Positions 26,801 to 35,706 are shown, counted from the first letter of the stretch. The stretch: 64,000 nucleotides of DNA from Glycomyces luteolus (GCF_027622875.1 NZ_JAPZVP010000004.1:62001-126000), one strand, 5' to 3'. Numbers and translations: made by a program. Notes: a model not told the origin generated them from the letters alone.

Positions 26801-26965
26801 CGCGCGCAGCAGCGCCTCGGTCTTGCCGGTGCCGGGCCCGCCGCGCACGAGCAGCGGCCCGGAGGCGTGCTCGACCACCGCCCGCTGCATTGGGTCGAGA
26901 TCGAACGCGGCCTCGTCGGCGGGCGGGTCGGTGAGCTCATACCTGAGTTCGGACACGTTGCCCAT
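23867..26965 (-). CDS. adnA: AdnA subunit of the AdnAB helicase-nuclease
   Basis: A 1032-residue partner of AdnB. The N-terminus carries GGPGTGKTEALLRAV (Walker A), with VFVDDLQDATPAHLRLL as Walker B and DMAVIVKSAGAIP, VTLTTAHAAHGRRWE and CTRARTRLLVTA as later helicase motifs. The C-terminal nuclease shows QCGLRW near residue 788, LYVVDLKTGKS, and CETCSVKRCCPI at the end; these Cys are placed to hold an iron-sulfur cluster. I start at the ATG at 26965 giving MGNVSELRYEL; a GTG six codons earlier lacks support. It is the first gene of the adnA-adnB operon. Confidence 0.92.
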   Translation of the reverse strand: MGNVSELRYELTDPPADEAAFDLDPMQRAVVEHASGPLLVRGGPGTGKTEALLRAVAAKVEAGVDPASILVFGLRRQDTAHLRSRLNEATAGLSAAEVGVFTFPAFAFALLRASAVAAGRDEPRLLTGPEADALIRSMLEGEDFAWPPGFDEAVRTYAFAQQLRDLVLRCGERGLSAPELTRLGGEHDRPEWIAAARFYDRYVTTLALQSMSSALYDSAEIVRAAAAALRRDPALYPRPAWVFVDDLQDATPAHLRLLELLAGGGANLVAAGTPDAAVFGFQGGDPASVRDFPFRFSRNDGAEAPTVQLDDAHDVALAPLTATTALSRRLRGHDRDRGRGTASEEQGRVDVVYLPSPTREAVYIADVARRAHLLDRVPYGDMAVIVKSAGAIPHLRRAMQHAGVPTRQAADDVPLPAHPTVRNLLHLVLVGRGRERLDESNAAGLLHSSFGGADPFEERRLRQELRRLAVAADNFSPGADLLVETLRDPERTAALPDEEWAEPARRLAALFAAAREGTGLSGTLWAVWEASSMSERLRRRALSGDRRAQRADAELDAVIALFDLAADYERKQPGAGVEVFCEHVLHQQLPGDFLSARAELGDAVTLTTAHAAHGRRWEFAIVAGAQEGAWPNLRPRGSLLGAEALVDVIDGRADVDQVAQLLDEERRLFYNACTRARTRLLVTAVDSEEAQPSRFSAELGVEPVNAPRRGRPLSLASLTARLREAVVDSGHAERDAAAAALRRLAESGVPGADPAKWWGLAAVSDERALALAGETIRISPSQVEKTQQCGLRWVLESHGGDSGDLLPRHLGTLLHAAAEAVTVDPTADPKTVMEQVVGEHFDRLPFEAPWHAEQQRQRVSGAVERFAKWLSANRRELVGAERSFRIKLEIGPPGVEVVMSGQIDRLERDADGRLYVVDLKTGKSAVTKHEAQTNPQLGIYQLAIAEGAFEEGAEPGGAELVYPNAKGATAVARQQGPLGEHENPDWARELAGDTAVRMAGSVFEARNTSKCETCSVKRCCPIADEGRQVTDE

Positions 26966-27043
26966 GGAAACACAGCGAACCACAGGGGTACGACAACACC
27001 GGGTCGCCGGTGCCGGAACGCGCCGCGCGCCACGGCGCGGAGC

Positions 27044-27079
27044 GGCGCCGCCGGTCCGGGGTGTCGGACCGGCGGCGCC
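27044..27079 (-). terminator. Terminator after the ABC exporter operon
   Basis: A perfect 15-bp stem (GGCGCCGCCGGTCCG, loop GGGTGT) lies between the permease stop and the adnA start, separating the two minus-strand operons. Confidence 0.75.
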
Positions 27080-27110
27080 TGGTTTCCTTAGAGACGAGCC
27101 ATTGCGGGGC

Positions 27111-28748
27111 TCAGCTGAAGTTGAGGTCCCGGCGCTTTGCCCCGGCGTATCCGGCCGCGGCGAGGGCCGCGGCCGCGAGCGTCACGAGGAGCGCCGCGCG
27201 CCAGTCCACGTCCGCGGCCGGGTAGGCCGCGAGATGGTGGAACGGCGAGACCGCCTGCGCCCATTCGGGAAGGTTCAGCAGGTCCGCGAAGTACAGGACC
27301 ACGAACAGCCACACCCACGCGAGCCAGCGCAGCCAGCCCAGGCGGGGCAGCCACGCGAACGCGGCGAACCCGAACGCCGTCAGCGCCCACACGGCGGGCA
27401 GCTGCAGCAGCGACGCCCACAGGCCGGTGCCGAAGTACGACCAGTCGTTCAGCGACGACGACCCGGCCAGCCCCAGGAAGAGCCCCGCGGCCGCGGCCGC
27501 CGCGGTCGAGGTCCACAGCGCCGCCGGCAGGTACGAGCCCGGCCATCCCGAGCGCGACACCGCCGCCGCCGCGATCAGCTCGCCGCGGCCCTGGATCTCC
27601 TCCTTGCGGGCCCGCCCGACCACGAGCAGCCCGAACAGGCTCGCGAACAGGCCGTTGAGCGCGGCGAACGTCGCGGTGATGTTCTCCTCGATGCTGGCGC
27701 CGCCGCGGTTGAGCACGGCCCGCTCGGTCTCCGACAGCCCTTCGAGCATGTCGTCGGCCCCGCCGAGCACCGAGCCGTACGCGGCGCCCAGCAGCAGCAT
27801 CGTGATCACCCCGGCCCAGAACATGCCCTTGACGAGCCGGAACGTCAGCGCGGTCGCGCTGTCCAGGCCCGCTTTCGCCTCGGGCCTGCCCTGCCGGGCG
27901 GCCATCATGCCCTGCCCGAAGTCGCGGTGCGTGACCAGTGCGAACGCCAGCCACACGGCGACGACCGCGACGGCGCCGGAGAGCACGACCGGCCACCACC
28001 GCTGCTCGGGTGTGTAGACGAACGTCAGCTGCGACCAGCCGATCGGCGACAGCCACACCGCCCAGTTCTCCTGGGCGCTGCCGATCCCGGCGGTGAATGC
28101 CGACCATCCGAGGACGGCGAAGGCGAGCCCGTTCGCCGAGGACGCGAAGCTCGCCAGCTGCGCGGTCACGGCCGCGACCCCGGCGAAGACGGCCGCGATC
28201 GCGGTGTGCGCGAGTCCGAAGAGGATCGCGCTGCCGCCCTGGCCGCCGGGGAGCGCGGCCACGGACAGGGCCATGAGCGCGCCGAGTGCCACTGCGGCGA
28301 TCCCGGCGAGCAGGAGCGCGGCCGCGAGGTCGGCGCGGCGGCCGATCGGGTTGGAGCGGAACACCTCGGAGCGCGAGGTCTCCTCGTCGGCCCGCGTCAG
28401 CCGGACCATGAGCAGGATGAACATGACGGCCGTGAGCGCGCCCGTCCACAGGATCATCTGGTGCGCGAACATCGCGCCGGTGCTCGCGCCGTAGGCCTCG
28501 ATGTACTCGACGGGGCCGGTCATGGAGCGCATCGCGGGCGTGTTCACGGTGACGGCGTAGGCCTCGCGGCCGGCCGCGTCGGGGTAGAGGTCGGGGAACG
28601 ACAGGGCGGTCACCCAGGTGCCGCCGGCGAGCCCGGCGAGCCAGCCGAAGAGGTACAGGCGCGATCGGCGCAGCTGGAACCGCAGCAGGTTGCCCGTCCC
28701 GGCCAGGGTGCCGAGGCCGTCTTCGAGCTCCGCCATGGCGGTGGTCAT
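27111..28748 (-). CDS. ABC exporter permease (two-half, about 12 membrane segments)
   Basis: A 545-residue integral membrane protein with roughly a dozen hydrophobic segments in two similar halves. It starts TTAMAELEDGLGTLAGTGNLLRF and has the first membrane helix at about residues 30-52. This is the layout of Tet(V)/Tcr-type or antibiotic ABC exporter permeases of actinobacteria. It overlaps the ATPase gene by ATGA and would form the pore driven by that ATPase. The substrate cannot be told; drug or lipid efflux is likely for this family. Confidence 0.85.
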   Translation of the reverse strand: MTTAMAELEDGLGTLAGTGNLLRFQLRRSRLYLFGWLAGLAGGTWVTALSFPDLYPDAAGREAYAVTVNTPAMRSMTGPVEYIEAYGASTGAMFAHQMILWTGALTAVMFILLMVRLTRADEETSRSEVFRSNPIGRRADLAAALLLAGIAAVALGALMALSVAALPGGQGGSAILFGLAHTAIAAVFAGVAAVTAQLASFASSANGLAFAVLGWSAFTAGIGSAQENWAVWLSPIGWSQLTFVYTPEQRWWPVVLSGAVAVVAVWLAFALVTHRDFGQGMMAARQGRPEAKAGLDSATALTFRLVKGMFWAGVITMLLLGAAYGSVLGGADDMLEGLSETERAVLNRGGASIEENITATFAALNGLFASLFGLLVVGRARKEEIQGRGELIAAAAVSRSGWPGSYLPAALWTSTAAAAAAGLFLGLAGSSSLNDWSYFGTGLWASLLQLPAVWALTAFGFAAFAWLPRLGWLRWLAWVWLFVVLYFADLLNLPEWAQAVSPFHHLAAYPAADVDWRAALLVTLAAAALAAAGYAGAKRRDLNFS

Positions 28749-29665
28749 GACTGCTCTCCGTTCGGGACGCCCGAGGCGGCGAGCTCGTCGCCGTAGAAGC
28801 GCAGGAAGATCGCTTCGAGCGACGGCGGTTCGCAGGTGAGGCCGGCGACGCCGGCGACGGCGAGCTGCGCGAGCACGTCGTCGAGTGCGGCGGTGTCGAC
28901 GCTGCACTCGATGTCGAGGCCGTCGGTCTTGAGGTCGTGGACGCCCTCGTTGTCCCCGAGGCCCCGCACGGGGCTCTTGAGGGTGGCTCGCAGGCGCGAG
29001 CGCGAGAAGTGCCGCATCTCGGCGAGCGTGCCGGTCTCGACGATGACGCCCTTGCGGATGATGCTCACCCGCTCGCACAGCGCCTCGACCTCGCTCATGA
29101 TGTGGCTGGAGAGGAGCACGGTGCGCCCGGCGGCCGAGGCCTCCTTGACGCATTCGTTGAAGACCGCGCCCATGAGCGGGTCGAGCCCGGAGGTGGGCTC
29201 GTCGAGGAGGAGCAGGTCGACGTCGGCGGCGAACGCGGCGACGAGCGCGACCTTCTGCCGGTTGCCCTTGGAGTAGGAGCGGCCCTTCTTGCGCGGGTCG
29301 AGGTCGAAGCGCTCGAGGAGCTCGTCGCGCTTGGCCTTGTCGATGCCGCCGCGCAGGCGGCCGAGGAGGTCGATGGTCTCGCCGCCGGTGAGGCCGGGCC
29401 AGAGGGCGACGTCGCCGGGGACGTACGCGAGGCGCTTGTGGAGCGTCGCGGCGTCCTTCCAGGGGTCGGCGCCGAAGAGTTCGGCGCGGCCCTCGTCGGA
29501 GCGGAGCATCCCGAGCAGGACGCGGATGGTGGTGGACTTCCCGGCGCCGTTCGGGCCGAGGAAGCCGTGCGTTTCACCTTGGGACACTTCAAGATCGAGA
29601 CGATCGAGGGCGGTCACGTGGCCGAAGCGCTTGACCAGGCCCTCGGTTCGGATCACTGCGTTCAT
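28745..29665 (-). CDS. ABC exporter ATP-binding protein
   Basis: A 306-residue DrrA-type ATPase. Walker A is GPNGAGKSTTIR. The signature is YSKGNRQKVAL instead of LSGGQ, as in many exporters of this class. Walker B is LLLLDEPTSGLD, followed by the switch SSHIMSEVE. A C-terminal extension of about 90 residues is usual for the group. The MarR-like regulator is transcribed divergently from a 93-base spacer, which suggests ligand-controlled export. Confidence 0.93.
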   Translation of the reverse strand: MNAVIRTEGLVKRFGHVTALDRLDLEVSQGETHGFLGPNGAGKSTTIRVLLGMLRSDEGRAELFGADPWKDAATLHKRLAYVPGDVALWPGLTGGETIDLLGRLRGGIDKAKRDELLERFDLDPRKKGRSYSKGNRQKVALVAAFAADVDLLLLDEPTSGLDPLMGAVFNECVKEASAAGRTVLLSSHIMSEVEALCERVSIIRKGVIVETGTLAEMRHFSRSRLRATLKSPVRGLGDNEGVHDLKTDGLDIECSVDTAALDDVLAQLAVAGVAGLTCEPPSLEAIFLRFYGDELAASGVPNGEQS

Positions 29666-29758
29666 GCACTCAAGCTATCACAGTTTTCATGAATGTGTAA
29701 AATTTATAGCGACTTCGGCTATCATGTTGGCACGTGCAGCGCAGACGACGGGGGATCG
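29666..29758. promoter_or_regulatory. Divergent promoter region of exporter and MarR-like regulator
   Basis: This AT-rich spacer has, on the minus strand, TTTACA followed 17-18 bases later by ATAGCT/TAGCTT, a fair promoter for the exporter. A perfect 8-base palindrome TTCATGAA sits between these boxes, where a repressor could bind. The plus strand has TATCAT some 35 bases before the regulator ATG. Confidence 0.5.
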
Positions 29759-30274
29759 ATGGAACAGGACAGCGAGCGCAAGGCCCTGCTGGAGTATGTG
29801 GAGCAGTTCGCCGCGATCTTGAACGACAGCGGGCTCCAGCGCATGTCCGCGCGGGTGTTCTCCTACATCCTGGTCGACGACGCCGACACCTACACCGCCG
29901 CCGAAGTGGCCGAGGGCCTCGGCATCAGCCTGGCCGCCGTCTCCGGCGCCGTCCGGGAGCTGACCACCGCCGGGCTCCTCATCAAGGGCCGCCGCGCCTC
30001 GACCCGAGCCGACGTCTACCGGCTCTTCGACGAGGACATCTGGGGATCGATCATGCTCGACCGCACCCCGATCATCGACCGCTACCTGGACACCGCCATC
30101 GTCGGCATCGAGACGCTGCCCGAGGGCCCGGGCCGCGACCGCCTCGTCCAGACCGCCGCGTTCATGGAGTTCATCAAGACCGAAATGGCCGCGATGCGCC
30201 AGCACTGGAACACCCGCCGCGACGAGCTGTGCGCCGCCTACGTGGAGCGCAGCCGAACCGCGCCGCCGCGATAG
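29759..30274 (+). CDS. MarR/GbsR-like transcriptional regulator
   Basis: A 171-residue winged-helix protein. The DNA-binding region is YTAAEVAEGLGISLAAVSGAVRELTTAGLL, followed by the wing GRRASTRADVYRL. A helical C-terminal part likely dimerises. The ATG at 29759 is preceded by GGGGGA; a longer frame to 29693 would read through the promoter region. Position opposite the ABC exporter suggests it represses that operon in response to a toxic compound; this is inference. Confidence 0.85.
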   Translation: MEQDSERKALLEYVEQFAAILNDSGLQRMSARVFSYILVDDADTYTAAEVAEGLGISLAAVSGAVRELTTAGLLIKGRRASTRADVYRLFDEDIWGSIMLDRTPIIDRYLDTAIVGIETLPEGPGRDRLVQTAAFMEFIKTEMAAMRQHWNTRRDELCAAYVERSRTAPPR

Positions 30275-30301
30275 TGACGTGCCGTACCGCTCCGGTATGC
30301 T
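30273..30301 (+). promoter_or_regulatory. Promoter of secE
   Basis: A GTGACG-type -35 overlapping the upstream stop region is followed after 16 bases by TATGCT as -10, about 45 bases before the secE GTG. It would serve secE and perhaps nusG. Confidence 0.5.
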
Positions 30302-30346
30302 GCAACCCTGACCGCCCCGATCAGACGAACCCTGGAGGAAGCCGAC

Positions 30347-30628
30347 GTGGCCGACGACACGAGCCGCTCCGATGCGACCGCTGACAAGGGTCGTCCCACG
30401 CGCAAGCAAGGCGAGAAGACCGCGTCGCGCAACCCCGTGAAGCGCCTCGGCCGCTTCCTCAAAGAGGTCGTCGAGCAGCTGCGCAAGGTGGTCTACCCGA
30501 CCCGCCGCCAGCTCATCACGTACTCCGTCGTGGTCCTGGTCTTCGTCGGCATCATGATGGCCTACATCGGCGGCCTCGACCTGCTCTTCGGCGACCTCGT
30601 CCGCCGGGCCTTCGGCGCCGAATCCTAG
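30347..30628 (+). CDS. secE: SecE preprotein translocase subunit
   Basis: A 93-residue membrane protein with a charged cytoplasmic N-terminus and one membrane segment at about residues 56-77. The amphipathic RFLKEVVEQLRKVVYPTRRQL just before it is the SecE signature. SecE clamps SecY in the Sec channel. A GTG start is preceded by GGAGGA. It is followed by nusG as usual. No tRNA-Trp gene is seen upstream, where many relatives have one. Confidence 0.95.
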   Translation: MADDTSRSDATADKGRPTRKQGEKTASRNPVKRLGRFLKEVVEQLRKVVYPTRRQLITYSVVVLVFVGIMMAYIGGLDLLFGDLVRRAFGAES

Positions 30629-30726
30629 GACCCCTTCCCGCCCGCCACGCCCCTCGCGGCGGCGGGTGGAATGCGTGACCTGCGCCGGTTCGCCGGTGCC
30701 TGGGACGCGCCGCCCTCCGGAGCGGC

Positions 30727-30768
30727 TACCCTAGTGGGTATGACGCGCGCCGGTTCCGCCGGCGCGCG
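30727..30768 (+). promoter_or_regulatory. Candidate nusG promoter -10 and leader hairpin
   Basis: TACCCT at 30727-30732 is a possible -10. It is followed by a 10-bp hairpin CGCGCGCCGG/CCGGCGCGCG at 30744-30768. The secE-nusG spacer is 271 bases and otherwise empty. Confidence 0.35.
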
Positions 30769-30899
30769 ACTTCACAGGCGGGGATCGCCATACCCGAGCA
30801 TCCGGTCGAGAACCGGGCCGGTCAAGAGAGCACCGTCGTAGAGAATGTTCAGTCGCAGTACCTCGCCGTTGCGAGGTCGAGCCGGAATGAGAGTTGAGC

Positions 30900-31628
30900 G
30901 TGTCTGAGTTCGACGAGGCCCTGAAGAACGAGGTCGCGGCGCAGGCTGCCGCGGCGCAGGTCGCGGACGTCGAAGCGGAGCCGGAGATCGACGAGGACGC
31001 CGCGACCGGCGAGCCCGAGGTCGACCCGGCGGAGGCGCTCCGCGCCAAGCTGCGCTTCGCGCCCGGCGAGTGGTACGTGCTGCACTCGTACGCCGGCTTC
31101 GAGAACCGTGTGCGCTCCAACCTGGAGAACCGGATCCAGTCCTTCGACATGGAGGACTTCATCTACCAGATCGAGGTCCCCACCCACACCGAGGTGGAGA
31201 TCAAGAACGGCAAGCGCTCGAAGGTGGAGGCCAAGGTCTTCCCCAGCTACGTGCTGGTCCGCATGGAGATGACCCCCGAGTCCTACTCGGTCGTGCGCAA
31301 CACGCCCGGCGTGACCGGCTTCGTCGGCGTCGTCGACCGCACCGACCGGCCCAGCCCGCTCCCGCTCGACGAGGTCATCCAGTGGCTGCTCCCTCCGGAG
31401 CAGAAGCCCAAAGACGAGGCCCAGGCCGAAGCCGGCGGCGGCGACGTCGACATCAAGGTCGACTTCACCGAGGGCGAGTCCGTCACCGTCGTGGACGGCG
31501 CCTTCGCCTCCATGCCGGCCACCATCGCCGAGATCAACGCCGAGCAGCAGAAGCTCAAGGTGCTCGTCTCGATCTTCGGCCGCGAGACCCCGGTCGAGCT
31601 CAACTTCAACCAGGTCTCGAAGCTGTAG
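30900..31628 (+). CDS. nusG: Transcription termination/antitermination factor NusG
   Basis: A 242-residue NusG with the acidic N-terminal extension common in actinobacteria. The NGN domain begins at [20 protein letters not shown] and includes EVKNGKR-like and [11 protein letters not shown] stretches. The C-terminal KOW domain is [21 protein letters not shown]. NusG binds RNA polymerase and couples it to Rho or the ribosome. I choose GTG at 30900, with GAGAG upstream; a TTG two codons earlier is possible. A perfect 9-bp inverted repeat surrounds the stop codon. Confidence 0.95.
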   Translation: MSEFDEALKNEVAAQAAAAQVADVEAEPEIDEDAATGEPEVDPAEALRAKLRFAPGEWYVLHSYAGFENRVRSNLENRIQSFDMEDFIYQIEVPTHTEVEIKNGKRSKVEAKVFPSYVLVRMEMTPESYSVVRNTPGVTGFVGVVDRTDRPSPLPLDEVIQWLLPPEQKPKDEAQAEAGGGDVDIKVDFTEGESVTVVDGAFASMPATIAEINAEQQKLKVLVSIFGRETPVELNFNQVSKL

Positions 31629-31642
31629 CACGAGCTACAGCT
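31621..31642 (+). terminator. Hairpin spanning the nusG stop codon
   Basis: AGCTGTAGC, loop ACGA, GCTACAGCT: a perfect 9-bp stem that includes the nusG TAG. It has no T run and may be a processing or weak termination site. Confidence 0.4.
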
Positions 31643-31679
31643 CACATACCTCCTTCAGAGTGCCCGCCACCTGGGCGAG

Positions 31680-31748
31680 TACCCTGGATGAGTTGCGCGC
31701 AGGCCACTGGCGTGCGCGCACATGTAAGGCGGGGACGAGAGTCCCCGC
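31680..31748 (+). promoter_or_regulatory. rplK leader: candidate -10 and hairpin
   Basis: TACCCT at 31680-31685 resembles the -10 before nusG. A hairpin GCGGGGAC-GAGA-GTCCCCGC occupies 31729-31748, ending 27 bases before the rplK ATG. It could be part of an L1-type or other autoregulatory leader; the match is not strong enough to name. Confidence 0.35.
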
Positions 31749-31775
31749 AAAGCCCAGGATCAAGAGAAGGACACG

Positions 31776-32204
31776 ATGGCTCCCAACAAGAAGGCCGTTG
31801 TGACGTTCAAGCTGGAGCTCGCGGGTGGCCAGGCCACCCCGGCCCCGCCGGTGGGTCCCGCCCTCGGCCAGCACGGCGTCAACATCATGGAGTTCTGCAA
31901 GGCCTACAACGCGGCCACCGAATCCCAGCGCGGCGAAGTCCTCCCCGCTGAGATCACGGTGTACGAGGACCGTTCGTTCACGTTCGTCCTCAAGACCCCG
32001 CCGGCCGCGAAGCTCCTGCTCAAGGCCGCCGGTGTCGCGAAGGGCTCTGGCGAGCCCCACCGCGTCAAGGTCGGCAAGGTGACCCAGGCCCAGGTGCGCG
32101 AGATCGCGGAGAAGAAGCTCCCCGACCTCAACGCCAACGACCTCGACGCCGCGTCGCTCATCGTCGCGGGCACCGCCCGCTCCATGGGCATCACGGTCGA
32201 ATAG
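31776..32204 (+). CDS. rplK: 50S ribosomal protein L11
   Basis: A 142-residue L11, normal length. [23 protein letters not shown] is the signature, with the Pro-rich TPAPPVGPA loop that contacts thiostrepton in 23S rRNA complexes, and GTARSMGI at the end. AGAAGGA precedes the ATG. It is the first gene of the rplK-rplA pair. Confidence 0.98.
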   Translation: MAPNKKAVVTFKLELAGGQATPAPPVGPALGQHGVNIMEFCKAYNAATESQRGEVLPAEITVYEDRSFTFVLKTPPAAKLLLKAAGVAKGSGEPHRVKVGKVTQAQVREIAEKKLPDLNANDLDAASLIVAGTARSMGITVE

Positions 32205-32295
32205 AACGTCAGGCCGCCGAGCGATCGGCCGTCACCAGACCAACCCAGTGGAAGGGCGCGCGCCCGCCCTCACCACGACATCCGAAGGATGGAAC

Positions 32296-32991
32296 ATGAA
32301 GCGCAGCAAGAAGTACACCGACCTCGCCAAGAAGGTCGACCGCACGCAGCTCTACTCGCCCTCCGAGGCGACCGGGCTCGCGAAGGAGACCTCCCCGACC
32401 TCGTTCGACGCGACCGTTGAGGTCTCGATCCGACTCGGCGTCGACCCGCGTCAGGCCGACCAGCTCGTCCGCGGCACCGTCTCCCTGCCCCACGGCACGG
32501 GCAAGACCGTCCGCGTCATCGTCTTCGCCGAGGGCGACAAGGCCGAGGCCGCCGTCGCCGCCGGTGCCGACGAGGTCGGCTCCGACGAGCTCGTCAAGCG
32601 GATCTCCGAAGGCTGGCTCGACTTCGACGCCGCCGTCGCCACGCCCGACCAGATGGCCAAGATCGGCCGGATCGCGCGCATCCTGGGCCCGCGCGGTCTC
32701 ATGCCGAACCCGAAGACCGGCACCGTCACGCCGGACGTCGCGAAGGCCGTCACGGAGATCAAGGCCGGCAAGATCTCCTTCCGTGTCGACAAGCACGCCA
32801 ACCTGCACCTGCCGATCGGCAAGGTCAGCTTCTCCGCCGAGCAGCTGGCCGAGAACTACAGCGCCGCTCTCGAAGAGGTGCAGCGCTTGAAGCCCGCCAG
32901 CTCCAAGGGCGTGTACCTCAAGAAGACGACGATCTCCACCACCATGGGCCCGGGCATCCCGGTCGACCCGCAGGCGGTCAAGATCAAGTAA
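32296..32991 (+). CDS. rplA: 50S ribosomal protein L1
   Basis: A 231-residue L1 with family stretches [38 protein letters not shown] and [13 protein letters not shown]1 forms the stalk at the tRNA exit side and often represses its own operon. The ATG at 32296 follows AAGGATGG; an upstream in-frame ATG would add 16 residues unlike the family. A strong terminator follows. Confidence 0.98.
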   Translation: MKRSKKYTDLAKKVDRTQLYSPSEATGLAKETSPTSFDATVEVSIRLGVDPRQADQLVRGTVSLPHGTGKTVRVIVFAEGDKAEAAVAAGADEVGSDELVKRISEGWLDFDAAVATPDQMAKIGRIARILGPRGLMPNPKTGTVTPDVAKAVTEIKAGKISFRVDKHANLHLPIGKVSFSAEQLAENYSAALEEVQRLKPASSKGVYLKKTTISTTMGPGIPVDPQAVKIK

Positions 32992-33010
32992 GCGCCGCGA
33001 GGTGTGACGT

Positions 33011-33040
33011 GGCCCCAGTGCAGGCTCCTGCGCTGGGGCC
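33011..33040 (+). terminator. Terminator after rplA
   Basis: GGCCCCAG pairs with CTGGGGCC and the stem continues inward to 13 pairs with one G-T, around a small loop. It separates rplKA from rplJL. Confidence 0.8.
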
Positions 33041-33057
33041 TCGTGCATACCCCGTGC

Positions 33058-33063
33058 TAATTT
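33058..33063 (+). promoter_or_regulatory. Candidate -10 (TAATTT) for rplJ operon
   Basis: TGCTAATTTAGAGT is an AT-rich stretch directly after the rplA terminator. TAATTT (33058-33063) or the overlapping TAGAGT could act as -10; the -35 is unclear. The leader would be about 205 bases long. Confidence 0.4.
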
Positions 33064-33160
33064 AGAGTCCACAACCCAAAGACCGTTCGGTTACCGCCTT
33101 GTGCGGTTGTAAACCACCCGGAACCGACGTAGGGCGACTACTCGAAGCGACCATGGTGTG

Positions 33161-33219
33161 GGCCAACCCAGTTGGCCTCAGGTCCCAGTGATGAGGCGTC
33201 CCGCAGGGGCGCCTTTTTT
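33161..33219 (+). ncRNA. rplJ (L10) leader with intrinsic terminator
   Basis: GGCCAAC-CCA-GTTGGCC (33161-33177) is one hairpin. GGCGTCCC-GCA-GGGGCGCC followed by six T (33195-33219) is a textbook intrinsic terminator placed 54 bases before rplJ. GCCTCA at 33175-33180 can pair with TGAGGC at 33192-33197, which would break both hairpins and allow readthrough. In Bacillus subtilis L10 controls its operon by such attenuation; the same is inferred here. Confidence 0.7.
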
Positions 33220-33272
33220 GTTTGTCGCCTCCGCGACGGTTGAGGATTGATCAGCCGAGAAAGGAGGGAATT

Positions 33273-33809
33273 ATGGCTGAACGGGAATACCCGGCGGGTA
33301 AGCAGACCGCCATCGCCGAACTCGCCCAGGACTTCTCCAACGCGAACGCCACGGTGCTCACCGAGTACCGCGGCCTCACTGTTGCAGAACTCCGCGAGCT
33401 GCGGCGTTCCCTCGGCGAGGGGACGCACTACCGCGTCGCCAAGAACACCCTTGCCAAGCGCGCTGCCAACCAGGCCGGTGTCACCGGACTGGACGAGCTG
33501 TTCGTCGGACCCACCGCGATCACCTTCATCGAAGGCGACCCGGTGGAGGCCGCGAAGAGCCTGCGAGCTTTCGCCAAGTCGCACGAAGCCCTGGTGATCA
33601 AGGGCGGTTACATGGAGGGCAAGCCCCTCTCCGTCGAAGAGATCACCAAGCTCGCCGACCTCGAGTCGCGCGAAGTGCTCCTGGCCAAGCTCGCCGGCGC
33701 GCTGAAAGCCACCGCGCAGAAGACCGCCTCCGTGCTCGCCGCCCCTGCCTCGCAGGTGGCCCGGCTCGGTGCGGCGCTGCAGGACAAGAAGGCGGCCAGT
33801 GGGGAGTAA
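33273..33809 (+). CDS. rplJ: 50S ribosomal protein L10
   Basis: A 178-residue L10. [35 protein letters not shown] and the [11 protein letters not shown] region are typical; the C-terminal helix binds L7/L12 dimers. AAAGGAGGG lies directly upstream of the ATG. A longer in-frame start would pass through the terminator. It is expected to autoregulate through its leader. Confidence 0.97.
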   Translation: MAEREYPAGKQTAIAELAQDFSNANATVLTEYRGLTVAELRELRRSLGEGTHYRVAKNTLAKRAANQAGVTGLDELFVGPTAITFIEGDPVEAAKSLRAFAKSHEALVIKGGYMEGKPLSVEEITKLADLESREVLLAKLAGALKATAQKTASVLAAPASQVARLGAALQDKKAASGE

Positions 33810-33845
33810 CCCCACTAGCCCGAGACTTTAAAGAAAGGACACACC

Positions 33846-34223
<378 letters not shown>

Positions 34224-34270
34224 TCGCGACTTCCGTGATTTGAAAAGGGGCCTCCCAGCCCTTGTGCGTG

Positions 34271-34310
34271 GACCGGGTCCGCACCGCCTTACAGCGGCGC
34301 GGACCCGGTC
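34271..34310 (+). terminator. Terminator after rplL
   Basis: GACCGGGTCCGC and GCGGACCCGGTC form a 12-bp outer stem with a further CCGC/GCGG inside. The sequence after it is T-rich (TTCTCTGTTT). Confidence 0.85.
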
Positions 34311-34419
34311 TTCTCTGTTTCCTGAGAAATCTGAGAAAGAGTTGCACCCGGGCGCAACGAATCCGGATCATCGCCACGTCTTGCGTGTAGACACACCCAC
34401 GCACTCAAGGAGATGGACG

Positions 34420-35706
34420 ATGTCCGCAAGGAGATGGGCGGCCGGGCTCGGCGGGGCGACAGTGCTCGCGCTGACCGCCGGCTGCGGGATGCTCGGCATG
34501 GGCGGCGGCGAAGACGAGAAGTCCGATGAGGAACGTCTCGTCGAGATGCTCAACGAGAGCCGCCGCATCGAGAGCGAGCTCATGGCGGCCGAGTTCCGCA
34601 TCGTCCAGAACTGCCTGGAGGAGCAGGGCTTCACGGTCCACGAACCGTGGTCCATGCAGACTTACGAAGAGCCGGAACAGGACTCCCTCACCTACGGCTA
34701 CGCCCACGAGGAATTCCTCCTCCCTGCCGACGAGGCGAAGGAATGGGGCTTCGGGCAGTGGGCGAACTCCATGGAAGGCTCCGAGGACCCCGCGAGCGAG
34801 GAGTACTACACCGCTCAAGAGGAGAAGTGGGAAGAGGAGGAGGGCGAGTGGGAAGAGCCCGACACCACCGATTGGGACGCCCTCACCCCTGAAGAGCAGT
34901 ACGACTGGTACGTCGCCTACCAGGGCGAGGAGTACGCCGAATACAGCTGGGGCTCCCGCGAGGACTACGTCGGCTCCATGGAGGCCGAGGAAGAGTACGT
35001 CGAGGAGGAGCTCACCGAGGAAGAGCTCGCCGCACTCGAGGACGAGGAAGCCGCCGAAGACGAAGGCGAGATCGTCGTCGAGGAGGAAGAGGACTTCCAG
35101 GAGCCCAAGCCGGGCGGCTGCCAGCTGGAGATGATCGAGGCGCTCTACGGCGAGCCCGAGATGGTCGAAGAGACCTACGAGGACGAGGAAGGCGGCTCCG
35201 AGACCTACACGTACTGGGAGTACCGCCCGACCAACCCGGCCTACGGCGACACCGAGGAGACCATGTGGGAGGACATCGAGGCCGACTACGCCGCCGCGAT
35301 GGGGGACCTGCAGACGGAGTTCGTCGACTGCATCACCGGCCGAGGTTACGAGGGCTGGGAGTTCACCGAGTACAACTCCATGCCGATCTGGGAGTTCTTC
35401 GGAGTCCTCTACTACCAGAACGCCAGTGAGGAAGAGCAGGACATGATGATGGGCGGCGACTCCGACGTCGAGGTCCCGCCGATCCCCGAGGCCGCCGGCG
35501 ACACGTACGAGGAGTGGAAGGCCTACGAGATCCAGATGGCCGTCGACTTCTCGGAGTGCGGCGAAGAAGTCGGCTACGCCGACGCCTCTGAGAAGGCCTA
35601 CGACGAAGCGCATGTCAAGGCCTACACCGCCATCGAAGAAGACGTGTACGCCTGGCAGGAAGAGATGAACGACGCCATCGCCAAGGCGCAGGAGCTCATC
35701 GAATAA
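34420..35706 (+). CDS. Acidic lipoprotein of unknown family, between rplL and rpoB
   Basis: A 428-residue exported protein that I do not recognise. The start (MSARRWAAGLGG) leads to a lipobox LTAGC with Cys22. The mature protein is extremely acidic, with Glu-rich runs near residues 134-146 and 187-226, and rich in Tyr and Trp. Cys 65, 304 and 380 each sit in a motif of the form hydrophobic-x-x-C-x4-G-(F/Y), as in FVDCITGRGY and FSECGEEVGY; Cys234 lies in GGCQLEMIEALYGE. AAGGAGA precedes the ATG. A shorter paralog follows. Surface location is inferred from the lipobox. Confidence 0.7.
   Translation: MSARRWAAGLGGATVLALTAGCGMLGMGGGEDEKSDEERLVEMLNESRRIESELMAAEFRIVQNCLEEQGFTVHEPWSMQTYEEPEQDSLTYGYAHEEFLLPADEAKEWGFGQWANSMEGSEDPASEEYYTAQEEKWEEEEGEWEEPDTTDWDALTPEEQYDWYVAYQGEEYAEYSWGSREDYVGSMEAEEEYVEEELTEEELAALEDEEAAEDEGEIVVEEEEDFQEPKPGGCQLEMIEALYGEPEMVEETYEDEEGGSETYTYWEYRPTNPAYGDTEETMWEDIEADYAAAMGDLQTEFVDCITGRGYEGWEFTEYNSMPIWEFFGVLYYQNASEEEQDMMMGGDSDVEVPPIPEAAGDTYEEWKAYEIQMAVDFSECGEEVGYADASEKAYDEAHVKAYTAIEEDVYAWQEEMNDAIAKAQELIE

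Noticed and set aside
28745-29665. A defective ATPase because LSGGQ is missing
   Set aside because: YSKGNRQK-type signatures are normal in this class of exporters, and both Walker motifs are intact.
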